Below are positions 36,801 to 43,291 of a stretch of DNA of 64,000 nt, piece by piece. The translations under genes and the position numbers were made by a program. The notes below the pieces were generated by a model. It searched no databases, was not told the origin of the DNA, and worked only from the letters and a program-made list of their open reading frames with translations. The number at the start of each line of letters is the position of its first letter. Within the stretch, counting starts at the first letter, position 1. Origin of the DNA: Sporocytophaga sp. (GTDB lineage: Bacteria > Bacteroidota > Bacteroidia > Cytophagales > Cytophagaceae); contig NZ_JAGHZZ010000005.1 of the NCBI RefSeq assembly GCF_017745095.1, positions 1-64,000 of the forward strand, written 5' to 3'.

Positions 36801-37020
36801 GGAAATTGAAAATATTAACGGATTTCCTAATGTTACCTTCGAAGTGTATAACCGTTGGGGAACTCTGGTTTGGAAATGGACAGGAAACCTGAAACAATGG
36901 GATGGAACAAACTACCGCAATGGTGAAGTGCTTCCTGATGGAACATACTTCTATGTGATAGATCTGCATAGTGTGATCTTCAATGAGCCTTATTCGGGAT
37001 ATGTACAGATTCTGAAGTAA
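30820..37020 (+). CDS. Giant secreted RCC1-repeat/Ig-like protein with T9SS type B sorting domain
   Basis: About 2,066 residues from the ATG at 30820, which gives a clean signal peptide (MVKFVRFFIVLSILFSSGLKAQ); an ATG at 30778 would add 14 residues. N-terminal part (about 30-465): seven RCC1-like units, each with a W-G/N core (FTWGNNKAG, WSWGNNGG, LGWGRNDKGQL, YSWGAGTG, WAWGNDGWG, VAWGNNG, YTWGNNAMGQLGIG), enough for one 7-bladed propeller. Then a long array of Ig/PKD-like modules; many start with GTIGSDQTIC-like patterns (SASQVICKG, GDDQQLCSG, GSDQDICSG, GSNQTICAD) of 80-90 residues. Last about 85 residues: the gliding-motility type C-terminal domain (IPNAFTPNKDGNNDTW, YNRWGTLVW, DGTYFYVI), which is the T9SS type B signal. 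Likely exported and held on or near the surface. A PorP/SprF-like gene follows, the usual partner. Confidence 0.88.
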   Translation: MVKFVRFFIVLSILFSSGLKAQDLLVSGGNTVSTIICSNGFVFTWGNNKAGPTGGEVLGILGGGTTNAIESSPVKVIFPTNDPYFNSINSGITVKAVDAGSGAHFIAVDCYGGAWSWGNNGGAMGITGTGSNAAATTVPGRVKRGEAPASPNALLSQYLVDVKYVSGGNDNSYVILNNGTALGWGRNDKGQLANGNFTNSATPVYIRTPDGNPLTNVIQIEAGDETAYALVDPDGDGLGTVYSWGAGTGTYGGTGMLGRNAAGTANNGAEVANDNYARPVLKKDGTPLDGVVSISAADVMCLAMDATGYVWAWGNDGWGSMTGQGATVGNFSDPRRVVAGEWGTTAGAGLGETFLKAKAISGGQGYGMAVTIDGKPVAWGNNGACGTSGSGGHLGNGTTAQSAFPVFIRRNATTVDNNVVSISDGDTWGFYTTSNNLIYTWGNNAMGQLGIGSTTCASYATQFTLPPCAFPAPKPKATISPRDFSVCLSKWSGTTLNSGFVISASLESSYKITWYKNGVQVATGDGSAVTYKAISEGTYQVKVEYVGTDVPCSKYVPAIDEITISTYPQDFTVPNGLTFCGSTVYLKTATGNGLYDWYTAATGGTKLGTSYRQDSVGVAKSAITEKVGTDYFAYVEQKGYASGNTGEIKPATCGSGNQNSMNPPSNSNTMIRVYSESVTIDTVTVYQNSEYQGSTKNYTWQVCVYGTKLTNGKPIADRSNVIACGTVVTRPGVDQPGIGQLKLPVGITLPGSATGTDYWLGFSATTTGTGIYFKCNPNWPVLDDVPGGEFLNMINVDNYGNPANAPEWGLFANIKFHSEQRYCDRLKVKLTENCPCSQPKTVIVNKGFDNDTTICAGSNLIITGEYMLDATKPVQNKHRYSWYKKVGTVVTVITAPTVVTTSPVTLTLSNVTAADEGIYFFKVEDSDGITSISSCYLQDSLKLTVDVPLPVGGIGTNQIICSGSKPDDLQNINTLTPGTKFQWRVTPANLSGATNFKNIVGANTKDYTFPGAADTAFYNTGTTNKVYSYHRRDSSGVCPTVISNVVTITVLPELKPGTISASQVICKGTAPAPLTQTPATGGSLTYGYQWLSSQDPEGVFDVVTVGTGPTNALYVPPVLSDSIYYTRKVTSTAGGAICTAYSDTIKIAMVPDIAEVKIKSDQTICYNTPAANITISTPLTGGLKSGDSYSYRWESLADASGSTWTGPIGTTAGYAPGTLTDTMQYRLVVTGSCGAASRTSNVVKVTVLPDLKGGTIVGGGTVCSGEDPADITNQTLPFGANGLADYTYDWDVTPAIPGTLGYSVPVFPANNGSVAVTYSIKRIVKSNQCLTSAESNVVTYTVNPTVKPGTIGDDQQLCSGNTINALTQKTPPTGGDGTTYTYQWQYSLTGTPGSFADVTPAATGSSFTPVPQASTIYFARLDNSPGCQAVLSIPVKITILPGILAGSIGSDQDICSGSYADTIKTKTLPSNVSAAATSVWKISTTSASGPWSNAPAQLVPSDVFYKYPASLTAGTIWIIKDVKDPNGPPLCNTAQTAPVKIVTRAPLTGGQIGSNQTICADGDPAAFTELVAPTGGKDDVAYKYSWQYSTNGTSWNTISNTNSPVYDPGALNITTRYKRVVNDVLGCGPVNSNEVVVTVNPNLTPKVTINDPGQTCTGALMTFNVSTKENEGLNPTYEWTVNGTVQGTGTSFSSSTLANGAVVAVKLTSSEQCITPLTNPAISNAVTVQIMTNITPSITLADPGKICVGTPTTFIPSSNGGGATPSYQWYKNGQPDGTSSTYSGIFNDGDQINVVMTSVLSCVVPGSNPATSNTISMQVLSIPQPNIVESDAIFCSGDDTTFTSAVGTGTTLMWYKDGLPLNITTPSLTVSQPGMYYLNEDNGVCPRFSDTVTVVVIPTPIANAGSDIYVLENTVVTLNGSGGDLYSWSPATGLNFTDIPNPTFTATDNTIYVLTVADATNTCSSTDEVEIFVERPVKIPNAFTPNKDGNNDTWEIENINGFPNVTFEVYNRWGTLVWKWTGNLKQWDGTNYRNGEVLPDGTYFYVIDLHSVIFNEPYSGYVQILK

Positions 37021-37083
37021 GCTTAAAGCGGAAAGCATAAGGCTTAGCAGTATAAAGTTGAAAATATAAAGTTAAAAGCTTTC

Positions 37084-37155
37084 TTTGTCATCCTGAGCCC
37101 TGCGAAGGATCTGAGGTTTAAAGAACTTAAATTCCTCGTTCCTCGGAATGACAAA
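37084..37155. repeat. 72-bp interspersed palindromic repeat
   Basis: The ends TTTGTCATCCTGAG and CTCGGAATGACAAA are inverted copies (12 of 14 bases). The body has GCGAAGGATCTGAGG. This type, with TGTCATCCTGAG and CGGAATGACA ends, is a repeated intergenic element in many Bacteroidota genomes (general knowledge, not checked here). It sits between the giant secreted protein and the PorP-like gene. Confidence 0.55.
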
Positions 37156-37253
37156 AGAGAGAAAGATTAGAGTTGAGAATGAGTAATTCACATTCATTAA
37201 AGTCTCCCTCCTTGCGGGCAGACGGACTAACAAAAGATTTAAGTAAGAGTTAA

Positions 37254-38222
37254 ATGGCAACAATGAAAAAATATTACTTATCAGCCTTACTAGTATTGGT
37301 TTGTTCGGTATTTGCTTTGGGACAGCAGAAACCACAATACACCCTGTACATGGTTAATCCATTTATGCTGAATCCTGCAGTTTCAGGAACTGAGGATTAT
37401 ACGGACATCAGATTAGGTTTCCGAAAGCAGTGGGTTGGTTTTGAAGGTGCTCCTCGTACAATGTATCTGAGTGCTCACACAGCTCTTGGTAAGTCAAGAG
37501 TTACCAATAACAGGTCAAAGAACAAAAAAAATGGGTTTCATGGCGTAGGAGCTATAATATCTAACGATGTTATAGGACCAACGAAAAACACAACCATAGA
37601 CCTTGCATATTCTTACCATCTTCAATTTGCAAAGAACCTGTATGCATCTTTGGGTATAATGGGAGGACTTCAACAGTACTCTTTAAATGCCAATATGCTG
37701 CATACTGCTAATCCTGACGATGCTTTACTCGCAAGCTCATCCAACACTTCGCTAGCCGATATAAACACTGGATTTTGGGTATATTCAGATAAATTCTTTG
37801 TAGGAGGTTCTATGGTTCAGGTAATGCCACAAAATCTTTACAATCAAAAAGATGGGGCTATTACGTCAGGCAAACTGGCTCAACACTTCTTTGTCATGGC
37901 AGGTTATAGATTCCCAATCGGGTATGACTTTGCTCTAATTCCGTCTTTCTGTGTTAAATCAGTATCTCCGGCACCTGTTTCTTATGATATCAATGCAAAA
38001 CTTCGTTACAAAGATTTCTTATGGGCAGGAGTATCTTATCGTAATACAGATGCGATCGCTTTTCTTGCAGGTGTTATCATTAACAATACATGGGATATCA
38101 GTTACGGATACGATTATACAACAAGTGATATAAGACTATATAGTGGTGGTTCTCATGAGATAGTTGTCGGATACAGACTTAAAATGAAGAACAGAGTTAT
38201 TTGTCCTTCACACTTCTGGTAA
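37254..38222 (+). CDS. PorP/SprF-family T9SS-associated outer-membrane protein
   Basis: A 322-residue exported protein with a signal peptide (MKKYYLSALLVLVCSVFALGQ, from the second ATG at 37263; the first ATG at 37254 adds three residues). The mature N-terminus KPQYTLYMVNPFMLNPAVSGTEDYTDIRLGFRKQW is the hallmark of PorP/SprF proteins, and the rest is beta-barrel-like (GVGAIISNDVIGPT, LAYSYHLQFAKNLYASLGIMGG, IVVGYRLKMKNR). SprF is needed for the surface location of the giant adhesin SprB, and such genes usually follow large type B T9SS cargo, as here. Confidence 0.92.
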   Translation: MATMKKYYLSALLVLVCSVFALGQQKPQYTLYMVNPFMLNPAVSGTEDYTDIRLGFRKQWVGFEGAPRTMYLSAHTALGKSRVTNNRSKNKKNGFHGVGAIISNDVIGPTKNTTIDLAYSYHLQFAKNLYASLGIMGGLQQYSLNANMLHTANPDDALLASSSNTSLADINTGFWVYSDKFFVGGSMVQVMPQNLYNQKDGAITSGKLAQHFFVMAGYRFPIGYDFALIPSFCVKSVSPAPVSYDINAKLRYKDFLWAGVSYRNTDAIAFLAGVIINNTWDISYGYDYTTSDIRLYSGGSHEIVVGYRLKMKNRVICPSHFW

Positions 38223-38309
38223 CAGGAATTAAATGTCTGAACTGGGATTTATGGGATTAAAGGATATACAGAATTATCTTTGAGCATTAATATAGTTTAT
38301 ATTTGATAT

Positions 38310-38344
38310 AAAAGGGTTTGCGAGAGCGAACCTTTATTTTTTTC
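38310..38344 (+). terminator. Rho-independent terminator of the PorP-like gene
   Basis: Stem with GGGTTTGC pairing with GCGAACCTTT around a GAGA loop, then TATTTTTTTC. It lies 90 bases past the stop. Confidence 0.6.
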
Positions 38345-38434
38345 ATGATTTTTGAGAGACTTTGTGATGTGATATTTGATAAAGTTACTGTAACCTTCCC
38401 ATTATTAGGACAATCCTAAAGTAGATTGATTAAT

Positions 38435-38550
38435 TTATTGAAGTACAACATTGACTTCTACAAATTTTCTTGGAGTAAGCCCATTTAATGATTCATGTGG
38501 TCGTTTATTATTGTAGTCTTCCATCATTCTGATAGGACTTTTACTTGGAA
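38435..38550 (-). pseudogene. IS3-family transposase remnant (C-terminal end)
   Basis: Read on the minus strand, this encodes KSPIRMMEDYNNKRPHESLN followed by GLTPRKFVEV and a stop at 38435-38437. The sequence YNNKRPHESLNGLTP is the C-terminal end of the integrase catalytic core of IS3/IS150-type transposases. Upstream the frame is lost, and no full transposase or both inverted repeats are present, so this is a degraded fragment. It lies next to the sulfatase pair, hinting at past mobility there. Confidence 0.8.
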
Positions 38551-38594
38551 TAAGAAGCAAGCAGAATTTAAGAAATAACAGAATCCTCCTTTCT

Positions 38595-40106
38595 CTACTC
38601 CAATTTATCCCCCAAAGCCTCTAACCTAAACCTCTTCACCTCGGGCTGCTGGTGACTTTCTTTGAAAAATTGCTCTACCTGACTTATAATATCAGGGAAT
38701 TGTGCTGACATATCCTTTAACTCCTGAGGATCCTTCTCAAGATCATACAGAGATGTATGCAAATTACCATCTTTTAGATTTTCTCTTATAGCTTTCCATT
38801 TACCCCACCTGATGGCCTGTTGTCCGTTATGCTCAGGAAATTCCCAATAAAGATATTCGTGACGCGTTTGCTGCTTGCCTAACAAAACAGGAAGATAGCT
38901 GATGCCATCATTCTTTTTTGTTTTTTCTCCAACAATGTCAAGTACAGTTGGGTAAAAATCATAAAATGCACTGATATGATTACTCTCAGTTCCAGCCTTG
39001 ATCTTGCCCGGCCAACAGGCTATGAAAGGTACTCTGATACCACCTTCATATACTGTTCCTTTTAACCTTCCATCTTCCTCCGGAGATGGACCTGCTGAGT
39101 TGAAATAGGCAATATCAGCTCCTCCTGCAAATGTAGAACCATTGTCACTCGAGAATATAATCAACGTGTTGTTATATTGTCCGGTTGCTTTTAATGTTTT
39201 TACCAGATCGCCTACTTGCTCGTCCAGATTGGATATCATGGCAGCACGTGTTGCTTTAGGTGTACGGTTAGGATAATATTTTCCTTTATAGTATGGCTCT
39301 TCTTTGCCTATTTTTTTCTCATAATATTCTACCCATCTATGCAATGCCTGGAGAGGAGCGTGGGGAATCACAGAAGCGTAAAAGAGGAAAAACGGTTTCT
39401 TATGTTTGGTATTGAGAAATGCAAGGGCTTCTTTATGCATCACTTCAGGAGCGTAATCAATAAGTTCATAATTGGCATAGGATGCTTTCTGATATGGATC
39501 TGCAAGTGAGTCCAGCATTAAATGATAATCTACAAACTTATTTTTAAGTGGTACAATCTCTTCATTCTTCCAAAGATGAGTAGGGTATAGCGTATGCGCT
39601 TGACGCTGACAATTATATCCAAAGAAGAAATCAAAACCCTGCTTATTAGGAGTGCTTTCAGTGTATGGTGCTCCAAGTCCCCATTTACCAACCAGTGCAG
39701 TAGTATATCCTTTACTCTTCAATACTTCAGCAATAGTAAGAATGCTGTCAGGCATTGGTCTTTGTCCTTCTAGCTTGGGATTTTCATTCATAGCTTTCAG
39801 ACTCCATACATCTCCTCTTTCTCCCCATTCGTCATTACCTCTGATATAGGCATGGCCCATATGTTTGCCGGTAAGTAAAGCACAGCGCGAAGGTGCACAA
39901 ACGGGAGCACCGGCATAATGCTGTTTCAGGTTGATACCATTTTTTGCTAAAGCATCTATATTAGGCGTCTCAATAATTTTTTGGCCATTTGCACCAATGT
40001 CACCGAAACCGAGATCATCGGCAAGGATGTAAACGATGTTGGGCTTTTGCTGGGCTGAAAGCTGATGGCATAAGAGTATTGCCAGTATGATAAAGTGTTT
40101 TTTCAT
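38595..40106 (-). CDS. Secreted type I sulfatase
   Basis: A 503-residue sulfatase with a signal peptide (MKKHFIILAILLCHQLSAQ). The formylglycine site is C70 in CAPSRCALLTG, with metal ligands D30-D31 (ILADDLGFGD) and the later D-N pair in FSSDNGST. A complete alkaline-phosphatase-like fold is present. An anaerobic or FGE-type maturase is needed to convert C70, and none is in the window. Substrate unknown; arylsulfatase A-like. It follows the next sulfatase by 8 bases in a likely operon. Confidence 0.92.
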   Translation of the reverse strand: MKKHFIILAILLCHQLSAQQKPNIVYILADDLGFGDIGANGQKIIETPNIDALAKNGINLKQHYAGAPVCAPSRCALLTGKHMGHAYIRGNDEWGERGDVWSLKAMNENPKLEGQRPMPDSILTIAEVLKSKGYTTALVGKWGLGAPYTESTPNKQGFDFFFGYNCQRQAHTLYPTHLWKNEEIVPLKNKFVDYHLMLDSLADPYQKASYANYELIDYAPEVMHKEALAFLNTKHKKPFFLFYASVIPHAPLQALHRWVEYYEKKIGKEEPYYKGKYYPNRTPKATRAAMISNLDEQVGDLVKTLKATGQYNNTLIIFSSDNGSTFAGGADIAYFNSAGPSPEEDGRLKGTVYEGGIRVPFIACWPGKIKAGTESNHISAFYDFYPTVLDIVGEKTKKNDGISYLPVLLGKQQTRHEYLYWEFPEHNGQQAIRWGKWKAIRENLKDGNLHTSLYDLEKDPQELKDMSAQFPDIISQVEQFFKESHQQPEVKRFRLEALGDKLE

Positions 40107-40114
40107 TTGCTAAA

Positions 40115-41614
40115 CTATTTGTTTCTGATCTCCTCCAAATGCTTTTCAAGTCTTTTTACTTCTTCTGTTTCTTTTTCTGCCAGATTGTTCCTTTCGCGTG
40201 TATCTGCCTTCAAATCATACAACTGTGGAGAGGGGCTATTACCCAGCTCAACATTCGTTCTTGATTTGGCCTGTCCGTCGGTAGGAGTGATGTATTTCCA
40301 TCTTTCTTCCACAATGGCATATGCGCCTCCTGATTGAGTATTGATGACTAAATCTTTTCTTCCTATTCTGTCTTTGCCAAGCAACGCATTCAATTGATTT
40401 TGACTATCTACAGCTTCTTTAGGAGTGCTTTGTCCGATCAAGGTACTTAGACTCGCAATTAAATCGACTTGACTTATCAGGGCATTGCTTACACCTGGTT
40501 TTACTTTTCCCGGATATCTGACAATAAAAGGCACTCGGGTGCCTGCTTCAAAGATGCTGTATTTACCACCTCTTAGATCTCCTGCAGGTTGATGGGCGCC
40601 CAATAGTTCTACTGCTTGGTCCTGATATCCATCGTCCAGTACTGGCCCATTATCACTACTTAAGATTACCAGAGTATTTTTATTCAGTCCATTTAGTTCA
40701 AGTGTTTTCAATATTTCACCAACAGCCCAGTCAAATTCCAATAATGCATCACCTCTGGCTCCTAATCCGCTTTTGCCGGCAAACCTTGCATTTGGCACTC
40801 TTGGAACATGAACGTCGTGAGTGGCAAAATACAGGAAGAAGGGCTTGTCTTTGTTTGTCTCAATGAATCCCACTGCTTTATTAGTAAAGGTATCTGCCAT
40901 GTCTTCGTCCACCCATCTTGCAGCATTTCCTCCTGACATGTAACCAATTCTTCCCACACCATTGACGATTGTAAAGTCATGACCATGGGAATGTTTCACT
41001 TTAAGCAGTTCAGGATGTTCTCGACCGATTGGTTCATTGCCGATTTTGTTTTTATAATCTATAGCTATCGGGTCTTTAAGATCCAGGTTCACTACTTTGC
41101 CGTTTTCTACATACACTGTTGGAACTCTGTCACCTGTTGCAGCCATGATATATGAGTATTTAAACCCTATGTCATTTGGGGATTCTTTGATCGTTGCGTT
41201 CCAGTCAGGACCAAGTGAGTCTCCAAGCCCCAGATGCCACTTTCCTATAACTGCGGTTTCATAACCTACATTTTTAAAAACAGATGCTATTGTTGGGCTA
41301 CCTGATTTAATAAGTGCTGTGGCATCACCAGGCAATACCTTTATTCCAGTTTTTCGCCATGGATATTCACCTGTAAGAAGAGAATATCTGGAAGGAGTGC
41401 AGGTAGCAGCAGTGGTATAGGCTCTGGTAAAAACAAGTCCTTCCTTTGCAAGCTTGTCCACATTGGGAGTTTGTAATTTATTTTGAGGATAATAACAATG
41501 AAAATCTCCATAGCCGATGTCGTCCGCATAAATGATTACGATATTAGGCTTTTGTGCAAATAGGAAAGAGATTTGGAATAGAAATAAAATACTTAATATC
41601 TGGTTTCTTTTCAT
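40115..41614 (-). CDS. Secreted type I sulfatase (second copy of the pair)
   Basis: A 499-residue sulfatase with a signal peptide (MKRNQILSILFLFQISFLFAQ). Formylglycine site C72 in CTPSRYSLLTG; metal ligands D31-D32 (YADDIGYGD) and LSSDNGPVLDD. It differs clearly from the neighbouring sulfatase (for example, TCTPSRYSLL versus VCAPSRCALL), so the two are ancient paralogues, not a recent duplication. The pair probably removes sulfate from a polysaccharide or aryl sulfate in the periplasm or outside. First gene of the pair on the minus strand. Confidence 0.92.
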   Translation of the reverse strand: MKRNQILSILFLFQISFLFAQKPNIVIIYADDIGYGDFHCYYPQNKLQTPNVDKLAKEGLVFTRAYTTAATCTPSRYSLLTGEYPWRKTGIKVLPGDATALIKSGSPTIASVFKNVGYETAVIGKWHLGLGDSLGPDWNATIKESPNDIGFKYSYIMAATGDRVPTVYVENGKVVNLDLKDPIAIDYKNKIGNEPIGREHPELLKVKHSHGHDFTIVNGVGRIGYMSGGNAARWVDEDMADTFTNKAVGFIETNKDKPFFLYFATHDVHVPRVPNARFAGKSGLGARGDALLEFDWAVGEILKTLELNGLNKNTLVILSSDNGPVLDDGYQDQAVELLGAHQPAGDLRGGKYSIFEAGTRVPFIVRYPGKVKPGVSNALISQVDLIASLSTLIGQSTPKEAVDSQNQLNALLGKDRIGRKDLVINTQSGGAYAIVEERWKYITPTDGQAKSRTNVELGNSPSPQLYDLKADTRERNNLAEKETEEVKRLEKHLEEIRNK

Positions 41615-41921
41615 TTATATACCTTCATTGAAATAGAGATAATTATTCATCCGCTAGCTGGACGGACGATAAAAGTAATAAAAAGGAAAAATAAGCTCTG
41701 TCAATGTTGTATACTATACCACAAGGAGAGTGGGACAGTGAATGAGGAAAACAAACAAGCTTTTTGTAATCAATGAATTATGTTGTTGGGTTCTCGAAGG
41801 TTACTTTTAAGGTAAGAGAAGTCCTCATTACTGTTTATATTTAGAAAAAAAGAAATTTTATAATAGAATAATTTTTGTTAAATTTTATCGTTCAATCTGA
41901 TTAAATATAAACTTTTTAATA
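41615..41921. other. Divergent intergenic region, sulfatase / lipoprotein
   Basis: About 300 AT-rich bases between the sulfatase start and the lipoprotein start. It must hold promoters for both. I see no clear TAnnTTTG box with a -33 TTG, no RNA gene and no repeat. Confidence 0.4.
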
Positions 41922-43283
41922 ATGAGCAGATCTAATCTTTTCCTTGGTATTATTATCCTTAACAGCTTTTTGTATTCATGCACCACTAAGAAGGAGCTTT
42001 CATCTGAAAGTACTGAGTCGATTGAAAATAAGCTGCTTCAGCCTCCAATAACAATCCTCAAAACAAAGGCCGAATTTATCAATTTTCGTGATGTAGAAAA
42101 TGGTGGTTTGGTTCGGTTATCAGCAATGACAGAAATGGAGGTTCCTGTAAATGCATTTGTATATGCTGACGGCACTCCTGTAAAAGGACAGGTACAGTTT
42201 AAATACAGGGAATTCAAAGATGCCATAGATGTAATTTTAAACGGTATCCCAATGGAATATGACAGTGCCGGGATGCAAAATATATTTCAGACTGCTGGTA
42301 TGTTTGATATAAACGGATATCAGAATAATAGTCCGATTTTTATAAAAGAAGGAAGTAGTCTTAAAATTAAAATGACTACAAGTATATCAGATGGGAGCTA
42401 TAATGGATATGAACTTGATACAGTCACAGGAAAATGGACTTATCTCGTTCCAATGCCTGTCTTGGCTGGACCTGCAAATACCGATGGTAATAAACTAGAT
42501 GATGAATTTCCAATAGGTCCTGCTGCATATGACCCTAATGGACACATTGTTGATCTTAAAATAGATGTAAAAAATTACCCAGAGCTTGCCTCTCTGAAAG
42601 GATTGATGTGGCAGTATGCGGGAGACGATGTGAATGCAGATTTGGTAAATAATAAGGACCTTTATAAGGTTAATTGGAGGAATATGGAACTGCTTCCAAA
42701 AGATCGTGAGAAGTCTGTTTTTCAATTGGTATTGAAGAGCAATACTAAATTCGATACACTTCTCGTAAAGCCAGTATTAGTTGGTAAAGCTTTTGATAAG
42801 GCTTATGAACAATTTATAGCAAATAAGGAGGAGTATATCCGAAAGAAGAAAGAAGAGATGGGGATATTGCCGGATTCAAAAAGTATAGTTTCAAGAGTCC
42901 TCGCAATAAATCGTTTCGGTTTTTATAACTGTGATAGAATTTATTATTCTAATGAAGCGGTAGCAGCTGATCTCAGCATTAATACTGATAATGACGAATA
43001 TAATAATAACAGTGAAGGTAAAGTTTATCTGATTTCAGGGGATGCCAGAGTTGCTTATAAGTTTGCAAAAAGCAATTTGAATAAATTTCGATTTTTACAA
43101 GATGCAGATAATGCATTAGTTGTTATACTTCCCAATGAAAAGGTTGCTGTTTTTTCTAATAATGAATTTAAGAAGCTTGATCTTAAAGAAATCAGAAAGA
43201 CAGGTAAATTAAATGTGGATCTGGAAACCATGCCTGAGAATATTGTTTCAGCGGACCAGATCAGACGATTGATAGGCGCCTGA
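41922..43283 (+). CDS. Lipoprotein of unknown function
   Basis: A 453-residue lipoprotein: MSRSNLFLGIIILNSFLYSC with C20 as the lipid cysteine. The mature part is beta-rich, with FVYADGTPVKGQVQFKYREF, GMQNIFQTAGMFDINGYQ, and IFIKEGSSLKIKMTTS. Such A/V/L-rich strands with GxV/K patterns resemble carboxypeptidase-regulatory-like domains of surface lipoproteins in this phylum, but no family could be named. It is followed 8 bases later by the WG-repeat gene, so they are probably cotranscribed. Confidence 0.65.
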   Translation: MSRSNLFLGIIILNSFLYSCTTKKELSSESTESIENKLLQPPITILKTKAEFINFRDVENGGLVRLSAMTEMEVPVNAFVYADGTPVKGQVQFKYREFKDAIDVILNGIPMEYDSAGMQNIFQTAGMFDINGYQNNSPIFIKEGSSLKIKMTTSISDGSYNGYELDTVTGKWTYLVPMPVLAGPANTDGNKLDDEFPIGPAAYDPNGHIVDLKIDVKNYPELASLKGLMWQYAGDDVNADLVNNKDLYKVNWRNMELLPKDREKSVFQLVLKSNTKFDTLLVKPVLVGKAFDKAYEQFIANKEEYIRKKKEEMGILPDSKSIVSRVLAINRFGFYNCDRIYYSNEAVAADLSINTDNDEYNNNSEGKVYLISGDARVAYKFAKSNLNKFRFLQDADNALVVILPNEKVAVFSNNEFKKLDLKEIRKTGKLNVDLETMPENIVSADQIRRLIGA

Positions 43284-43291
43284 TTCATGCA

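Noticed and set aside
37072-37335. Minus-strand reading frame of 87 codons between the giant secreted protein and the PorP-like gene
   Set aside because: It runs through an interspersed palindromic repeat and the start of the PorP signal peptide, with low-complexity composition; it is a shadow of repeats.
38391-38550. Intact IS3 element next to the sulfatases
   Set aside because: Only about 35 codons of the transposase C-terminus remain; no helix-turn-helix OrfA, no DDE start and no pair of inverted repeats was found.
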